Positions 19,207 through 26,726 of a stretch of DNA of 64,000 nucleotides are shown here, piece after piece. The stretch's first letter is position 1, and each line of letters opens with the position of its first letter. This DNA is from an uncultured Acidobacteriota bacterium (GTDB taxonomy: Bacteria; Acidobacteriota; Thermoanaerobaculia; UBA5066): contig CAIMWE010000222.1 of the NCBI GenBank assembly GCA_903845115.1, forward strand, positions 1-64,000. The letters run 5' to 3'. The position numbers and the translations under genes are program-made. The notes beneath the pieces were generated by a model that saw nothing but the letters and a program-made list of their open reading frames with translations, was not told where the DNA came from and searched no databases.

Positions 19207-19240
19207 CTCGATCCGTTCGAAAACCACAGAGTGGAGACCC

Positions 19241-20194
19241 TCAGCTGATCCCGGTGTGGTCGACAGCCCGCCGCAGCGGGACGAGCAGCTCGGGGTCCCA
19301 GCGACCGGCCCTCGTCTCCTCGGCGAGGATCTCCAGGGAGGCTCCGTGCGAGAACCCGCTCCGGTGGGCCCTGGGCGAGCGGAGGGAGTCCCAGGCGTCC
19401 GCGAGGGAGACGATCTGGACGAGGAGGGGGATCTCCGAGCGAACGAGGCCGTCGGGGAAGCCGGAGCCGTCGACCCTTTCGTGGTGTCGGTGGATGAAGG
19501 GGAGGACCGGCTCGAGCGACGGCACGCTCCGGAGCATCTCGTATCCGATCACGGGGTGGGACTGCATCTCGCTGAGCTCCTCGGGGCCGAGCGTCCCCGG
19601 GTTGTGGGCCACCTGGTCCGAGAGAGCGAGGAGACCGATGTCGTGAAGCAGCGCTCCCCGGTGCATCAGCGAGCAGGCCTCGGGGGAGAAGCCCAGGTCC
19701 GCTCCCATCGCAACCGAGAGCCGGGCCACCCGGTGTCCGTGGTCGACGGTGTACGGCTCGCGCCCCTCGAAAGCGGTGACGAGGGTGACCAGCAGCTTCT
19801 CGTAGCCGGAGACCTCGGCCTGCAGCCGGGCGTGCCGCTCCATGGTCCGCAGCTGCCGTTCGACGTTTCCGTCCTCGGACGGCCACGGGACGACCTCGTC
19901 GATGCCGGCCAGGCGGGCGGCCTCGGCAGCCACTTCGTCCCCGGCGGGAACCAGGGCCGCGAGCGGGATCGCCGCGCGCTCGGGGTTCGCGCGCCACTGC
20001 TCGGCCGTCGGGAGGAGGTCCATCCCCGAAAGGAGGTTCAGGACGACCATGTCGGGGGAGACGGTGGTGATCGACGGCGAGGCCTCGAGCCCCACGGCCA
20101 TCCCCCGGAACGCGTCCCGCGCGAGCACGGCGGCCAGGGCCTCCCGTCGCCTCGGGTCGGGGTCCGGGTCCAGCAGGACGAAGAACGGTTTCAT
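19241..20194 (-). CDS. HD-GYP domain protein with pseudo-receiver domain
   Basis: A 317-residue two-domain protein. Residues 1-125 resemble a response-regulator receiver, but the expected phosphoacceptor Asp is Asn53 (MVVLNLLSG), so it is probably not phosphorylated. Residues 150-300 form an HD-GYP phosphodiesterase-like domain with HD at 184-185, HHER at 237-240 and GFP at 245-247 in place of GYP; the Lys that usually follows HDIG is Leu. Family members hydrolyse cyclic-di-GMP or related nucleotides, but these changes make activity uncertain. The start is ATG 20194 behind GGGGGAGG. It is divergent from the Hpt gene, a plausible signalling pair. A truncated paralogue lies at 23862-24005. Confidence 0.85.
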   Translation of the reverse strand: MKPFFVLLDPDPDPRRREALAAVLARDAFRGMAVGLEASPSITTVSPDMVVLNLLSGMDLLPTAEQWRANPERAAIPLAALVPAGDEVAAEAARLAGIDEVVPWPSEDGNVERQLRTMERHARLQAEVSGYEKLLVTLVTAFEGREPYTVDHGHRVARLSVAMGADLGFSPEACSLMHRGALLHDIGLLALSDQVAHNPGTLGPEELSEMQSHPVIGYEMLRSVPSLEPVLPFIHRHHERVDGSGFPDGLVRSEIPLLVQIVSLADAWDSLRSPRAHRSGFSHGASLEILAEETRAGRWDPELLVPLRRAVDHTGIS

Positions 20195-20593
20195 CGCCTC
20201 CCCCTTCCAGTCTTCCCGACGGGGGAGATCGTTCCGATCAGGGGGTAAGGTTGGCTGAAGCACGATTCGGGGTGTCGCAATCGCGGTGCCATGCGGAAAA
20301 GCCGTTTCGAGGCTCTATCCGGGGGTCCGACAGGTCCGAAGGTGTCTCACCGGTGTCTCGGGCGATGCTCCATGGAACAAATCTCTCGACCCCGCGGAGC
20401 GGCACTGGTCTTGCGTGACTATCAGCCGGAAACGGCAGGGCAGCGTGGAAACTGGCCTGACAGGCCAGAAACAGGGCTCTACCGTCGAAGTTCGTCCCAA
20501 GGAATGGTGCCCCGTCCCGATCGGGGTACGGCGCGTCCCACTTCGGGACGAAGGTCAGGCCAGGCGCACGAGTGGTTCTTCGGAGGGAAGCAG
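20195..20593. other. Divergent intergenic region between HD-GYP and Hpt genes
   Basis: 399 nt without a supported gene. It contains a perfect 17-bp palindrome (arms CTGGCCTG and CAGGCCAG, 20452-20468), an operator-like site, and the structured segment 20491-20552 described separately. No convincing -35/-10 pair was recognised. Confidence 0.55.
20491..20552 (+). ncRNA. Candidate structured 5' leader upstream of Hpt gene
   Basis: An 8-bp closing stem, TTCGTCCC (20491-20498) with GGGACGAA (20545-20552), encloses smaller inverted repeats: CCCCG/CGGGG around 20510-20526 and GTCCC/GGGAC at 20535-20549. The last shares the 3' strand, so alternative folds compete. The segment ends 41 nt before the Hpt start codon. 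It does not match a riboswitch class I know. Purely a sequence-symmetry call. Confidence 0.35.
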
Positions 20594-21004
20594 ATGCACT
20601 GGACCGGCTACACGCAGCCCGGCAGCAGAGACGAGGAGAGATCCCAGGCCCTCGCAGAAGCGTTGCCGCGCGCCGTCCCTCTGGTCGACCGAAGACGGTT
20701 CGAGAACATCACCTTCGGTGAGCCGAGCTTCCGGGCCGAGCTCCTGGAGATGTTCTTCGCGGAGACCAAGCTCCAGATCGCCGCGCTGACCGACGCCATC
20801 TCTTCCGGCTCGCCCGATCTCGCGGGACGGGCAGCCCACTCGCTGAAGGGAGCCGCCGCGAACGTCGGCGCCGTCCAGATGAGCGAGCTGGCGGGGAAGC
20901 TGGAGGTCATCGTCAGATCGGGGGGGCTGGAATTCGCGACGCCCCTGCTGAAGGACCTCCAGGCCCTGGACGAAGAGACCCGCGCCGCGATGGAAGCGGC
21001 CTAG
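20594..21004 (+). CDS. Hpt (histidine phosphotransfer) domain protein
   Basis: A 136-residue stand-alone Hpt protein. Phosphorylatable His82 lies in AAHSLKGAAANVGA, the classic HxxKG motif, followed by the helix ELAGKLE. Such proteins relay phosphoryl groups between receivers in multi-step phosphorelays. No hybrid kinase is adjacent; the divergent HD-GYP protein has a receiver without the Asp, so it may bind Hpt without being phosphorylated. The start is ATG 20594 behind GGAGGGA; longer readings extend into non-coding sequence. The left REP arm of the RAYT element begins 9 nt after the stop. Confidence 0.88.
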   Translation: MHWTGYTQPGSRDEERSQALAEALPRAVPLVDRRRFENITFGEPSFRAELLEMFFAETKLQIAALTDAISSGSPDLAGRAAHSLKGAAANVGAVQMSELAGKLEVIVRSGGLEFATPLLKDLQALDEETRAAMEAA

Positions 21005-21012
21005 CGGGGAGT

Positions 21013-21042
21013 GGGGTCAGGGCTGTGTTTTGTGTAGAATTC
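21013..21042 (+). repeat. REP arm (left) of RAYT element
   Basis: Begins GGGGTCAGGGCTGTGTTTTG and shares its first 23 nt, in inverted orientation, with the right arm at 21997-22019. It is directly followed by the RAYT start codon. Confidence 0.9.
21035..21040 (+). promoter_or_regulatory. Candidate -10 box of RAYT inside REP arm
   Basis: TAGAAT lies in the distal part of the left REP arm, 6 nt before ATG 21047. No ribosome binding site fits in the gap, so a leaderless transcript is likely. The geometry matches four other genes in this window. Confidence 0.5.
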
Positions 21043-21046
21043 GCGG

Positions 21047-22015
21047 ATGGCCCGGCCTCTCCGGCTCGACTTCGAAGGTGCTCTCTGGCACGTGACCGCC
21101 CGGGGAAACGAGCGAAAGGAGATCGCGCGGGACGACGAGGACCGCGACACGTTCGTGCGGATTCTCGGAAGTGCCGTCAAGCGCTACGGTTGGACCCTCC
21201 ACGGATGGGTGCTCATGCCCAACCACTATCACCTCGTCATGGAGACTCCTCGGCCGACGCTCTCGGCCGGAATGATGCAACTCGGGTCGGTCTACACGCA
21301 GGCCTTCAATAGAAGGTGGAAGCGTTCCGGGCACCTGTTCCAGGGGCGGTTCTTCTCCCTGCACGTCCAACGCGAGAGCCACCTGCTGGAGCTGCTTCGC
21401 TACACCGCGCTGAACCCGGTCCGGGCCGGTCTCGTGAAGGCGCCCGGCGCCTGGCGGTGGGCGAGCTACCGCGCGACCGCGGGGCTGGAGAAGCGACCGC
21501 CGTGGCTCGAGACGGAGTGGGTGCTGTCCCAGTTCCGGGGGCGGGAACGGGCCGAGTCCGCGTGGGCCCGCTTCGTCGACGACACGTCGGACTATTCGCC
21601 TTGGGCCCTCGTGCGCAACCAGGTGATCCTCGGTGAGGACGGCCTGGTCGATGAGCTTCGCGAGCGCATGGCAGAAGCCGGGACGATGGGCGGCGTCCCG
21701 TCCGCCCAGCGGCGCCTCGGCGAGGAGAGCCTGGACCACGCGGCCGAGCGGCTGTCCACCGCGTTGCGGCCGGCCGTCTTCGACCGCGAGTCGAAACGCG
21801 GGCGGGCGCTGGCCGCGCTTCACCTGAGGGACGCCTGCCTTGCCACCTACGCCGAGATCGGAAACTTGACGGGCCTGACGATGTGGGGCGCACGCTCGCT
21901 CGTCGATCGCGGCCGCGAGAGGAGCGAGGACGCCCCGGATGACCACCGGAGGCGCTCGAAGCGCGGCGCGTCGGCCGACAAATCCCCGGGAAAGAAACAC
22001 AAAACACAGCCCTGA
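21047..22015 (+). CDS. REP-associated tyrosine transposase (RAYT, Y1_Tnp/IS200-like)
   Basis: A 322-residue single-domain Y1 transposase. The metal-binding HUH motif is His60-Tyr-His62 in MPNHYHLVME, and the catalytic Tyr119 lies in LLRYTALNPVRAG; both are intact. RAYTs are domesticated relatives of IS200/IS605 transposases that mobilise or maintain REP/REPIN palindromes. The C-terminal 100 residues are basic and probably bind DNA. The gene is bounded by inverted REP arms: the left arm supplies a -10-like hexamer, and the right arm encodes the last residues (HKTQP) and the TGA stop. Family REPs occur at 17731, 24347 and 26615. It appears intact, hence potentially active. Confidence 0.95.
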   Translation: MARPLRLDFEGALWHVTARGNERKEIARDDEDRDTFVRILGSAVKRYGWTLHGWVLMPNHYHLVMETPRPTLSAGMMQLGSVYTQAFNRRWKRSGHLFQGRFFSLHVQRESHLLELLRYTALNPVRAGLVKAPGAWRWASYRATAGLEKRPPWLETEWVLSQFRGRERAESAWARFVDDTSDYSPWALVRNQVILGEDGLVDELRERMAEAGTMGGVPSAQRRLGEESLDHAAERLSTALRPAVFDRESKRGRALAALHLRDACLATYAEIGNLTGLTMWGARSLVDRGRERSEDAPDDHRRRSKRGASADKSPGKKHKTQP

Positions 22016-22019
22016 CCCC
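21997..22019 (-). repeat. REP arm (right) of RAYT element
   Basis: Reverse complement of the first 23 nt of the left arm, without mismatch. The RAYT stop codon is inside it (22013-22015). Confidence 0.92.
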
Positions 22020-22032
22020 GAGCCGGATCATC

Positions 22033-23790
22033 TCACTCCAGCTTCCTCGCCATCGCGGGGCTCAGCTTCTTCAACATCACGGCGTTGTACGAGCCGTTGG
22101 ACATCGGCTTCACCGAGGGATCGTTTGTCGGGTTGTGGGTGGAGATGTCCGCCTCTACCAGCTGCTGAGCCGCGATCGCGAATCTCCGCGACGTGGCGGC
22201 CGGCGTTCCCTCCTTCACCGCCGGGTCGACGTCGGTCACGGTGATCGAGACCGTGCCGTCGCCGTTCAGGTAGATCCCGAACGTCCGGAGCTGCTGCGGG
22301 AAATCCCTGAGCGACGAGGTCTCCACCTCCCAGAAGCCTTTCTCCGGTGCGTTCACCGGGTCGGGGGAGAGGAACGCCTTCACCGTGCTCAGGTGCCGGT
22401 GCCCCGAAATCCACATCAGGAGGTTCGAATGGCCCTGCAGCTCGGCGACCAGCTCCGGCAGCGTCACGGCATTCGTCGGGTCGGTCCACCAGCCCATCTC
22501 GGACGCCGGCGCCGTCTCTTCGACGCCGATCGGCACGTGCGCGGCCACGATCATCAGCTGCCCCGCCGTGTCGCCGTCGAGTAGCTCCTTCTTCAGCCAG
22601 GCCCACCGCGGCTGGTCGAGGAACCCGTGCCCGTGGATGTCGGCCGAGCCGTCGTCGTCCCGCTGCGTGTCGTCCAGCACGATCACCTTCACCGGCACCC
22701 CCGCCTTCGGCACGAAGCTGTAGCAGGCGAAGCCGCTGTCGGCGCCTTCGGACGAGAAGCCGTGCCCGGCGGGACTCGAGGAGGTGTTGAAGAACTCCTT
22801 CATCCACTCCGTCCGCCGGAGCGAGCGCCGGTCCGGGTCGGCCACGACCTTCGGGGGGCTCTTGAAGTCCGCGGCGGGCCCGGCGCCCACGACGTCGCCA
22901 AAGGGCGTCGAGCCGTCGAGCGTCCCCATGTAGAAATCGCGGTCGACGATCGCCGCAGGGTTCCTCAGAACGTCCCCCGCCGCGAAGACGGTGTCGCTCA
23001 CGTACGACTCCCGAAGGTCCGTCCGCAGGCCGTGGTCGAGTGGGACCGAGCCCATCCAGAAATGATCGTGGTTCCCGAGCGCCTGGTACCAGGGTATGGC
23101 CCGGTCGAGTCCTGCCGCCTTGAACGGCTTCTGGTATTCGACGGTGGCGGCCCCCACGTGTGCGCCAGAGCTTGGGCTGATCACCTTGCCGTCCAGGACG
23201 TCGATGTACCAGCGCAGCTCGTTGTACTGGGTGCTGTTGCAAGTGTCGCCCAGCGAGATCCCGAAGTCGAACGGCGACTGCTTGTGCAGGGCGTTGACCG
23301 TCTGGACGGCCGCGTCCAGGACGTGCGTGGAATAGAGCATCACCCCCGAGTGAAGCGACAGGCCGACGGGGAGCTTGGGATAGAGGCGCTGAAGGTAGAT
23401 CAGCTGATTCGGCGATTCCTTGTCCGTCACGTGGATGTCGGAAATCGTGAAGAACGTCAGCAGCGGCTTGCCCTTGGTGGAGGCGGAGGCGTCGTAGGCC
23501 GCGGGCATCAGGTCGGTGCGCGTCACGGCCTTCAGCGGAGGCCCGAACGACCATGTACCGTAGGCGTGCTGCTCGTACTCCGAGATCTCCCCCACGCCGA
23601 TCTTCGTCGAAGGCGTCGGCCCGGGAACGACGGTCCTCCGGAGCGTCGTGAGGACCTCGGGAGCGATCGGGTAGTCCGCGGGCGGGCCTTGTTGCGCAGA
23701 GGGGGCCGACGAGCAGCCCGCCAGGGTGAAGGTCATCATTCCCGCCAAGACGCTCGGGGAGAAAGACCGGAATGTCCGGGATGCGATCAC
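22033..23790 (-). CDS. Lipoprotein metallophosphoesterase (TIGR03768-like)
   Basis: A 585-residue calcineurin-like phosphoesterase. The two-metal site motifs are all present: SDIH (118-120), GDTCN (Asp182), GNHDH (240-243), then AAHVP and SGHRHLS further on. The N-terminus is a lipoprotein signal peptide with LAGC (Cys26), so it is probably anchored in the periplasm. The overall sequence resembles the family of long metallophosphoesterases of unknown substrate. The start is GTG 23790, chosen because AAGGAGG lies 7 nt upstream; longer frames run into intergenic sequence. It is convergent with the RAYT gene and stands alone. Confidence 0.85.
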   Translation of the reverse strand: MIASRTFRSFSPSVLAGMMTFTLAGCSSAPSAQQGPPADYPIAPEVLTTLRRTVVPGPTPSTKIGVGEISEYEQHAYGTWSFGPPLKAVTRTDLMPAAYDASASTKGKPLLTFFTISDIHVTDKESPNQLIYLQRLYPKLPVGLSLHSGVMLYSTHVLDAAVQTVNALHKQSPFDFGISLGDTCNSTQYNELRWYIDVLDGKVISPSSGAHVGAATVEYQKPFKAAGLDRAIPWYQALGNHDHFWMGSVPLDHGLRTDLRESYVSDTVFAAGDVLRNPAAIVDRDFYMGTLDGSTPFGDVVGAGPAADFKSPPKVVADPDRRSLRRTEWMKEFFNTSSSPAGHGFSSEGADSGFACYSFVPKAGVPVKVIVLDDTQRDDDGSADIHGHGFLDQPRWAWLKKELLDGDTAGQLMIVAAHVPIGVEETAPASEMGWWTDPTNAVTLPELVAELQGHSNLLMWISGHRHLSTVKAFLSPDPVNAPEKGFWEVETSSLRDFPQQLRTFGIYLNGDGTVSITVTDVDPAVKEGTPAATSRRFAIAAQQLVEADISTHNPTNDPSVKPMSNGSYNAVMLKKLSPAMARKLE

Positions 23791-23861
23791 GGAGGCGCCT
23801 CCTTCACTCCCGCACGGCAGCGGGAGTCCAGGAATATGCCTGCACACCAGGGGCCAGCGGC

Positions 23862-24005
23862 CTCGAGCCACGGTACCACCTCGTCGATGCCGGCCAGCCG
23901 CGCCGCCTCCGCCACTAGCTCGTCCCCCGCCGGGACCAGGGCCGCCAGCGTGTCCCGCCGCTTCGGATCGGGGTCCGGATCCAGACGGACGAAGAGGGGC
24001 TTCAC
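23862..24005 (-). pseudogene. Truncated paralogue of the HD-GYP protein N-terminus
   Basis: Reading from GTG 24005, the residues VKPLFVRLDPDPDPKRR and then LAALVPAGDE, AARLAGIDEVVPW closely match residues 1-22 and 79-105 of the protein at 19241-20194. The intervening 56-58 residues are missing. The intact gene has LAA at both deletion borders, so deletion between short direct repeats is likely. Nothing of the HD-GYP domain remains. Confidence 0.75.
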
Positions 24006-24346
24006 CAGGGCCTCCGTCCTGCGTTGCAGGAGTGCGGCTGGGGCCGGTCGGGTGAGCGGTTGGCCACACGACCAGGCAAGCACAACCCCGGCGCATCCCC
24101 CGGGCAGCCGTCCACGAAGGATTAGATGGATCTGGCCGGCCAAGCGCGTTTCGCCGCCGTTCTCCGCGACGTTCATGGAACAAGCCGCGAATTCCCGAAT
24201 CGCTCCCGCCGCGTGTCCCGTCCTGAAGCCCACCGTGCTTCGATTCGGTCCGGCTTTCCGGATGAAGGCGGCCCGGGAATGGGCCCTGGCGCGATGAGGT
24301 CACCCGTCATGCGCGGATCTTCCCCGGGGCCGCCTGAGCGCCGGAG

Positions 24347-24377
24347 CGAAAAATACACAAAACGCAGCCCTGACCCC
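24347..24377 (-). repeat. Solitary REP arm
   Basis: One 31-nt arm ending CAGCCCTGACCCC on the plus strand. It is of the GCTGCG variant seen in the REPIN at 17731. No opposite arm was found within the preceding 100 nt. It lies 47 nt upstream of the VanX-cyclase gene. Confidence 0.88.
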
Positions 24378-24424
24378 AGTCCATCTGCGGCTATCGTCCC
24401 ATAATCCCCCGAGGGAGGACTGCG

Positions 24425-25858
24425 ATGGGTGCTCCGAAGGCCGCCGTCCCGTTCGTTTCGTTGCTCGCCGCCTCGTTCGTCCTGGCCGCCAGCGTGCTGG
24501 CCCAGCCGGGCCCGCCAGCGGAATCGGGGTCGTTCCGGGCGCCCGACCTGGTGGAGCTGATCTCCCTCGATCCGACGATCCGCCTCGACGTCCGGTACGC
24601 GACGCCGGACAACTTCGTGAAGCGCGCGGTCTACGCGGAGGCGCGCGCCTTCCTGCAGCGGCCCGCGGCCGAGGCCCTCGCCCGTGTGCATCGGGAGCTG
24701 GGGAAGAAGGGCTACGGCATCGTCGTGTTCGACGGCTACCGGCCCTGGAGCGTGACGAAGGTCTTCTGGGACCTGACGCCGGAATCTGACAAGGACTTCG
24801 TGGCCGACCCGAAGACCGGCTCGCGCCACAACCGGGGCTGCGCCGTGGACGTCTCGCTGTTCGAGCTCTCGACCGGGAAGGTCGTGGAGATGCCGAGCGC
24901 CTACGACGAGCCGACCGCCCGGTCATACCCGACGTTCGAGGGGGGCGAGAAGGCTGCCCGCGAGCGGCGCGACGTGCTGCGGAAGGCGATGGAGAAGGAG
25001 AGCTTCTTCGTCCTGCCGTGGGAGTGGTGGCACTTCGACTACAAGGACTGGGCGTCGTACCCGATCCAGAACGTCGCGTTCTCCGAGATCCCGAGGGTTG
25101 ACGCCTCCCGCGTGGCGTACCTGCCGCAGACGCTGGACCTGGCCTCCGCGAGGATCGTGGACCTGACGTACGCGTTCGACGAGCGGACGATCTACTGGCC
25201 GAACGCGAAGACGTCGTTCGTGAAGCAGCGTGACTTCTACGGAAAGACGGAAGGGGGCTGGTTCTACTCGTCGAACACGATCTGCACGCCGGAGCACGGC
25301 GGGACGCACTTCGACGCGCCGATCCACTTCTCGGAAGGGAAGGAGTCGACGGCCGACGTGCCGGTCGGTCAGCTGATCGGCGCCGCGGTGGTGATCGACG
25401 TGACGGCGCAGGCGGCGAAGGACCGAGATTACCGCCTGACCGCGGACGACGTGAAAGCGTGGGAGGCGCGGAACGGGCGGATCCCGAAGGGGGCGATCGT
25501 CCTCCTGAGGACCGGCTGGGGGAGCCGCTACCCGGACCGAAAGAGCTACCTGGGCGACGACACGCCGGGGAAGACGACCGACCTCCACTTTCCGTCGTTC
25601 GGGAAGGAGGCGGCGATTCTCCTGATCCGCGAGCGCCGCGCGGGGGTGATCGGCGTGGACACGGCGTCGATCGATCACGGGCCGTCGGCCGACTTCGTCG
25701 TCCACCAGATCGCCGGGGCCGCGAGCGTGGCGGGGCTGGAGAACGTGGCCCGCCTGGAGGAGCTGCCCGAGACCGGCGCCTTCGTGGTGGCTCTGCCGAT
25801 GAAGATCGCGGGCGGCTCCGGCGGCCCGCTCCGGGTGGTGGCGCTGATCCCGCGGTAG
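24425..25858 (+). CDS. Secreted VanX-type D-Ala-D-Ala dipeptidase fused to a cyclase (PF04199) domain
   Basis: A 477-residue secreted protein with a signal peptide (about 1-26). Residues 45-215 are an M15D dipeptidase like VanX/DdpX: Arg106 in DGYRPWSV, zinc ligands His135 and Asp142 in SRHNRGCAVD, and Glu200 with His203 in PWEWWHFDY. Residues 230-477 are a cyclase/kynurenine-formamidase-like domain with the metal motif HGGTHFDAPIHF (His291, His295, Asp297, His301). Both active sites look complete. VanX enzymes release D-Ala from D-Ala-D-Ala; the cyclase domain suggests hydrolysis of an amide or cyclic product. The pairing is unusual. GGGAGG precedes ATG 24425. It appears to be monocistronic. 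Confidence 0.9.
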   Translation: MGAPKAAVPFVSLLAASFVLAASVLAQPGPPAESGSFRAPDLVELISLDPTIRLDVRYATPDNFVKRAVYAEARAFLQRPAAEALARVHRELGKKGYGIVVFDGYRPWSVTKVFWDLTPESDKDFVADPKTGSRHNRGCAVDVSLFELSTGKVVEMPSAYDEPTARSYPTFEGGEKAARERRDVLRKAMEKESFFVLPWEWWHFDYKDWASYPIQNVAFSEIPRVDASRVAYLPQTLDLASARIVDLTYAFDERTIYWPNAKTSFVKQRDFYGKTEGGWFYSSNTICTPEHGGTHFDAPIHFSEGKESTADVPVGQLIGAAVVIDVTAQAAKDRDYRLTADDVKAWEARNGRIPKGAIVLLRTGWGSRYPDRKSYLGDDTPGKTTDLHFPSFGKEAAILLIRERRAGVIGVDTASIDHGPSADFVVHQIAGAASVAGLENVARLEELPETGAFVVALPMKIAGGSGGPLRVVALIPR

Positions 25859-25864
25859 GGGAGA

Positions 25865-26041
25865 TCAGTCCAGGGTGAAGCGGGGGCCGGTGGGCGGCGG
25901 GACGGCGCGAAGCTGCTCCTGGGTCCAGCGGAACTGCTTCAGGAAGCGCGCGTACTCCGGGAGGGTCATCGGGCCGGGACGGTTGCGCTCGAGGGCGGCG
26001 CTGGTTTCGGGGGAAGCCCGGAAGGCGACTTCGAGGTCCAG
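25865..26041 (-). CDS. Small protein paired with nucleotidyltransferase; candidate CTG start
   Basis: A 58-residue frame following the nucleotidyltransferase by 4 nt. The sequence LDLEVAFRASPETSA and LPEYARFLKQF looks like a genuine small protein and has family-like regularity. No ATG, GTG or TTG exists near the expected start; CTG at 26041 would give MDLEVAF and is the best-placed codon. Otherwise translation would begin at ATG 26116, deep inside the upstream gene in another frame. The pair may be a toxin-antitoxin-like module. Function unknown; the start is uncertain. Confidence 0.5.
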   Translation of the reverse strand: MDLEVAFRASPETSAALERNRPGPMTLPEYARFLKQFRWTQEQLRAVPPPTGPRFTLD

Positions 26042-26045
26042 CGGC

Positions 26046-26576
26046 TCAGGCGTCGGGCTTGAGGCGATGGAAGAGTTCGAGGAGGCCGGTCCGCTCGAAG
26101 GCTTCACGAACGGCATTCTCGTCGATTCCTGGGAGAGAGAGAAGGAGGCGCAGATCTTCGCCATCGCGAAAGACGCGCATCGGCTGGTTCTTGACGGCCT
26201 TGAGCTTCATCGCGACGAGATGCTCGGGCGCGGGGACGAGGCACGGCTCGGAGTCCGGCCCGGCCAGGGTCTTCGCCGCAAGGAAAAGGCGCTCGCGTGT
26301 GGATCCTTCGACCCAGATGATGTCGAGCCGACCCAGGTCCGGATCCCGGTGACTGAGGTTGGTGAAACCTTCGCAGTCGAAGTCTGTCGCGAAGCCGGCG
26401 TCAGCCAGGCGGGCACCGACGGCAGCGCGGGCGCTCTCGTCCACGACGAGATCCAGGTCGACCGTCGTCCTGGTCGAGCCCCAGGCCGCCATCGCGAAGC
26501 CGCCCGCCAGCATCCAGCCGGCGCCGGATTCGGTCAGAAGCGGCCGGAGGAGCGTCATCAGCCTGGCGGCGTCCAT
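26046..26576 (-). CDS. Nucleotidyltransferase-fold protein (AbiEii/DUF-type)
   Basis: A 176-residue small nucleotidyltransferase. The motif GGFAMAAWGSTRTTVDLDLVV (Gly25-Gly26 with metal-binding Asp40 and Asp42) is the GG/DxD signature of the pol-beta superfamily, common in AbiE-type toxins and in proteins of unknown role. The start is ATG 26576. It lies next to a 58-residue protein and is divergent from the Phd-PIN pair, with a REPIN in between. A toxin-antitoxin or phage-defence function is inference from family and arrangement. Confidence 0.75.
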   Translation of the reverse strand: MDAARLMTLLRPLLTESGAGWMLAGGFAMAAWGSTRTTVDLDLVVDESARAAVGARLADAGFATDFDCEGFTNLSHRDPDLGRLDIIWVEGSTRERLFLAAKTLAGPDSEPCLVPAPEHLVAMKLKAVKNQPMRVFRDGEDLRLLLSLPGIDENAVREAFERTGLLELFHRLKPDA

Positions 26577-26614
26577 GTGGCGGCAATCATGGCACGGCCC
26601 CGCGGGGCCCCCGC

Positions 26615-26683
26615 GGGGTCAGGGCTGTGTTTTGTGCAAAATTCTGCGGGGCAGAATAAAACACAAAACACAGCCCTGACCCC
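26615..26683. repeat. REPIN between two divergent toxin-antitoxin-like modules
   Basis: 69 bp: two 33-nt arms separated by GGG, matching at 29 of 33 positions. The outer 22 nt of each arm are identical to the RAYT-flanking variant (GCTGTGTTTTGTG). The inner part forms ATTCTGC/GCAGAAT. A transcript through it would fold into a long hairpin. Confidence 0.92.
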
Positions 26684-26697
26684 AGCCCCCGACCCTA

Positions 26698-26719
26698 TGT
26701 AGCCGCATGATGCTACAAT
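26698..26719 (+). promoter_or_regulatory. Promoter/operator of Phd-PIN pair
   Basis: Inverted repeat TGTAGC (26698-26703) and GCTACA (26712-26717) with an 8-nt spacer overlaps the -10-like TACAAT (26714-26719). The start codon of the antitoxin lies 7 nt after the hexamer. Self-repression by the antitoxin is the usual use of such a site in this family; here it is inferred. Confidence 0.55.
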
Positions 26720-26726
26720 GCTCGTG

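Larger units (their letters stand above)
23791..24424. other. Intergenic region with gene remnant and solitary REP
   Basis: 634 nt without an intact gene. It holds a truncated copy of the HD-GYP gene (23862-24005, minus) and a single REP arm (24347-24377). The remaining 24006-24346 shows no recognisable feature. The region looks like decayed accessory DNA shaped by the nearby RAYT element. Confidence 0.6.

Noticed and set aside
20195-20593. Cyclic-di-GMP (GEMM) riboswitch upstream of signalling genes
   Set aside because: Nested inverted repeats are present, but the conserved GEMM core sequence and its tetraloop arrangement are not.
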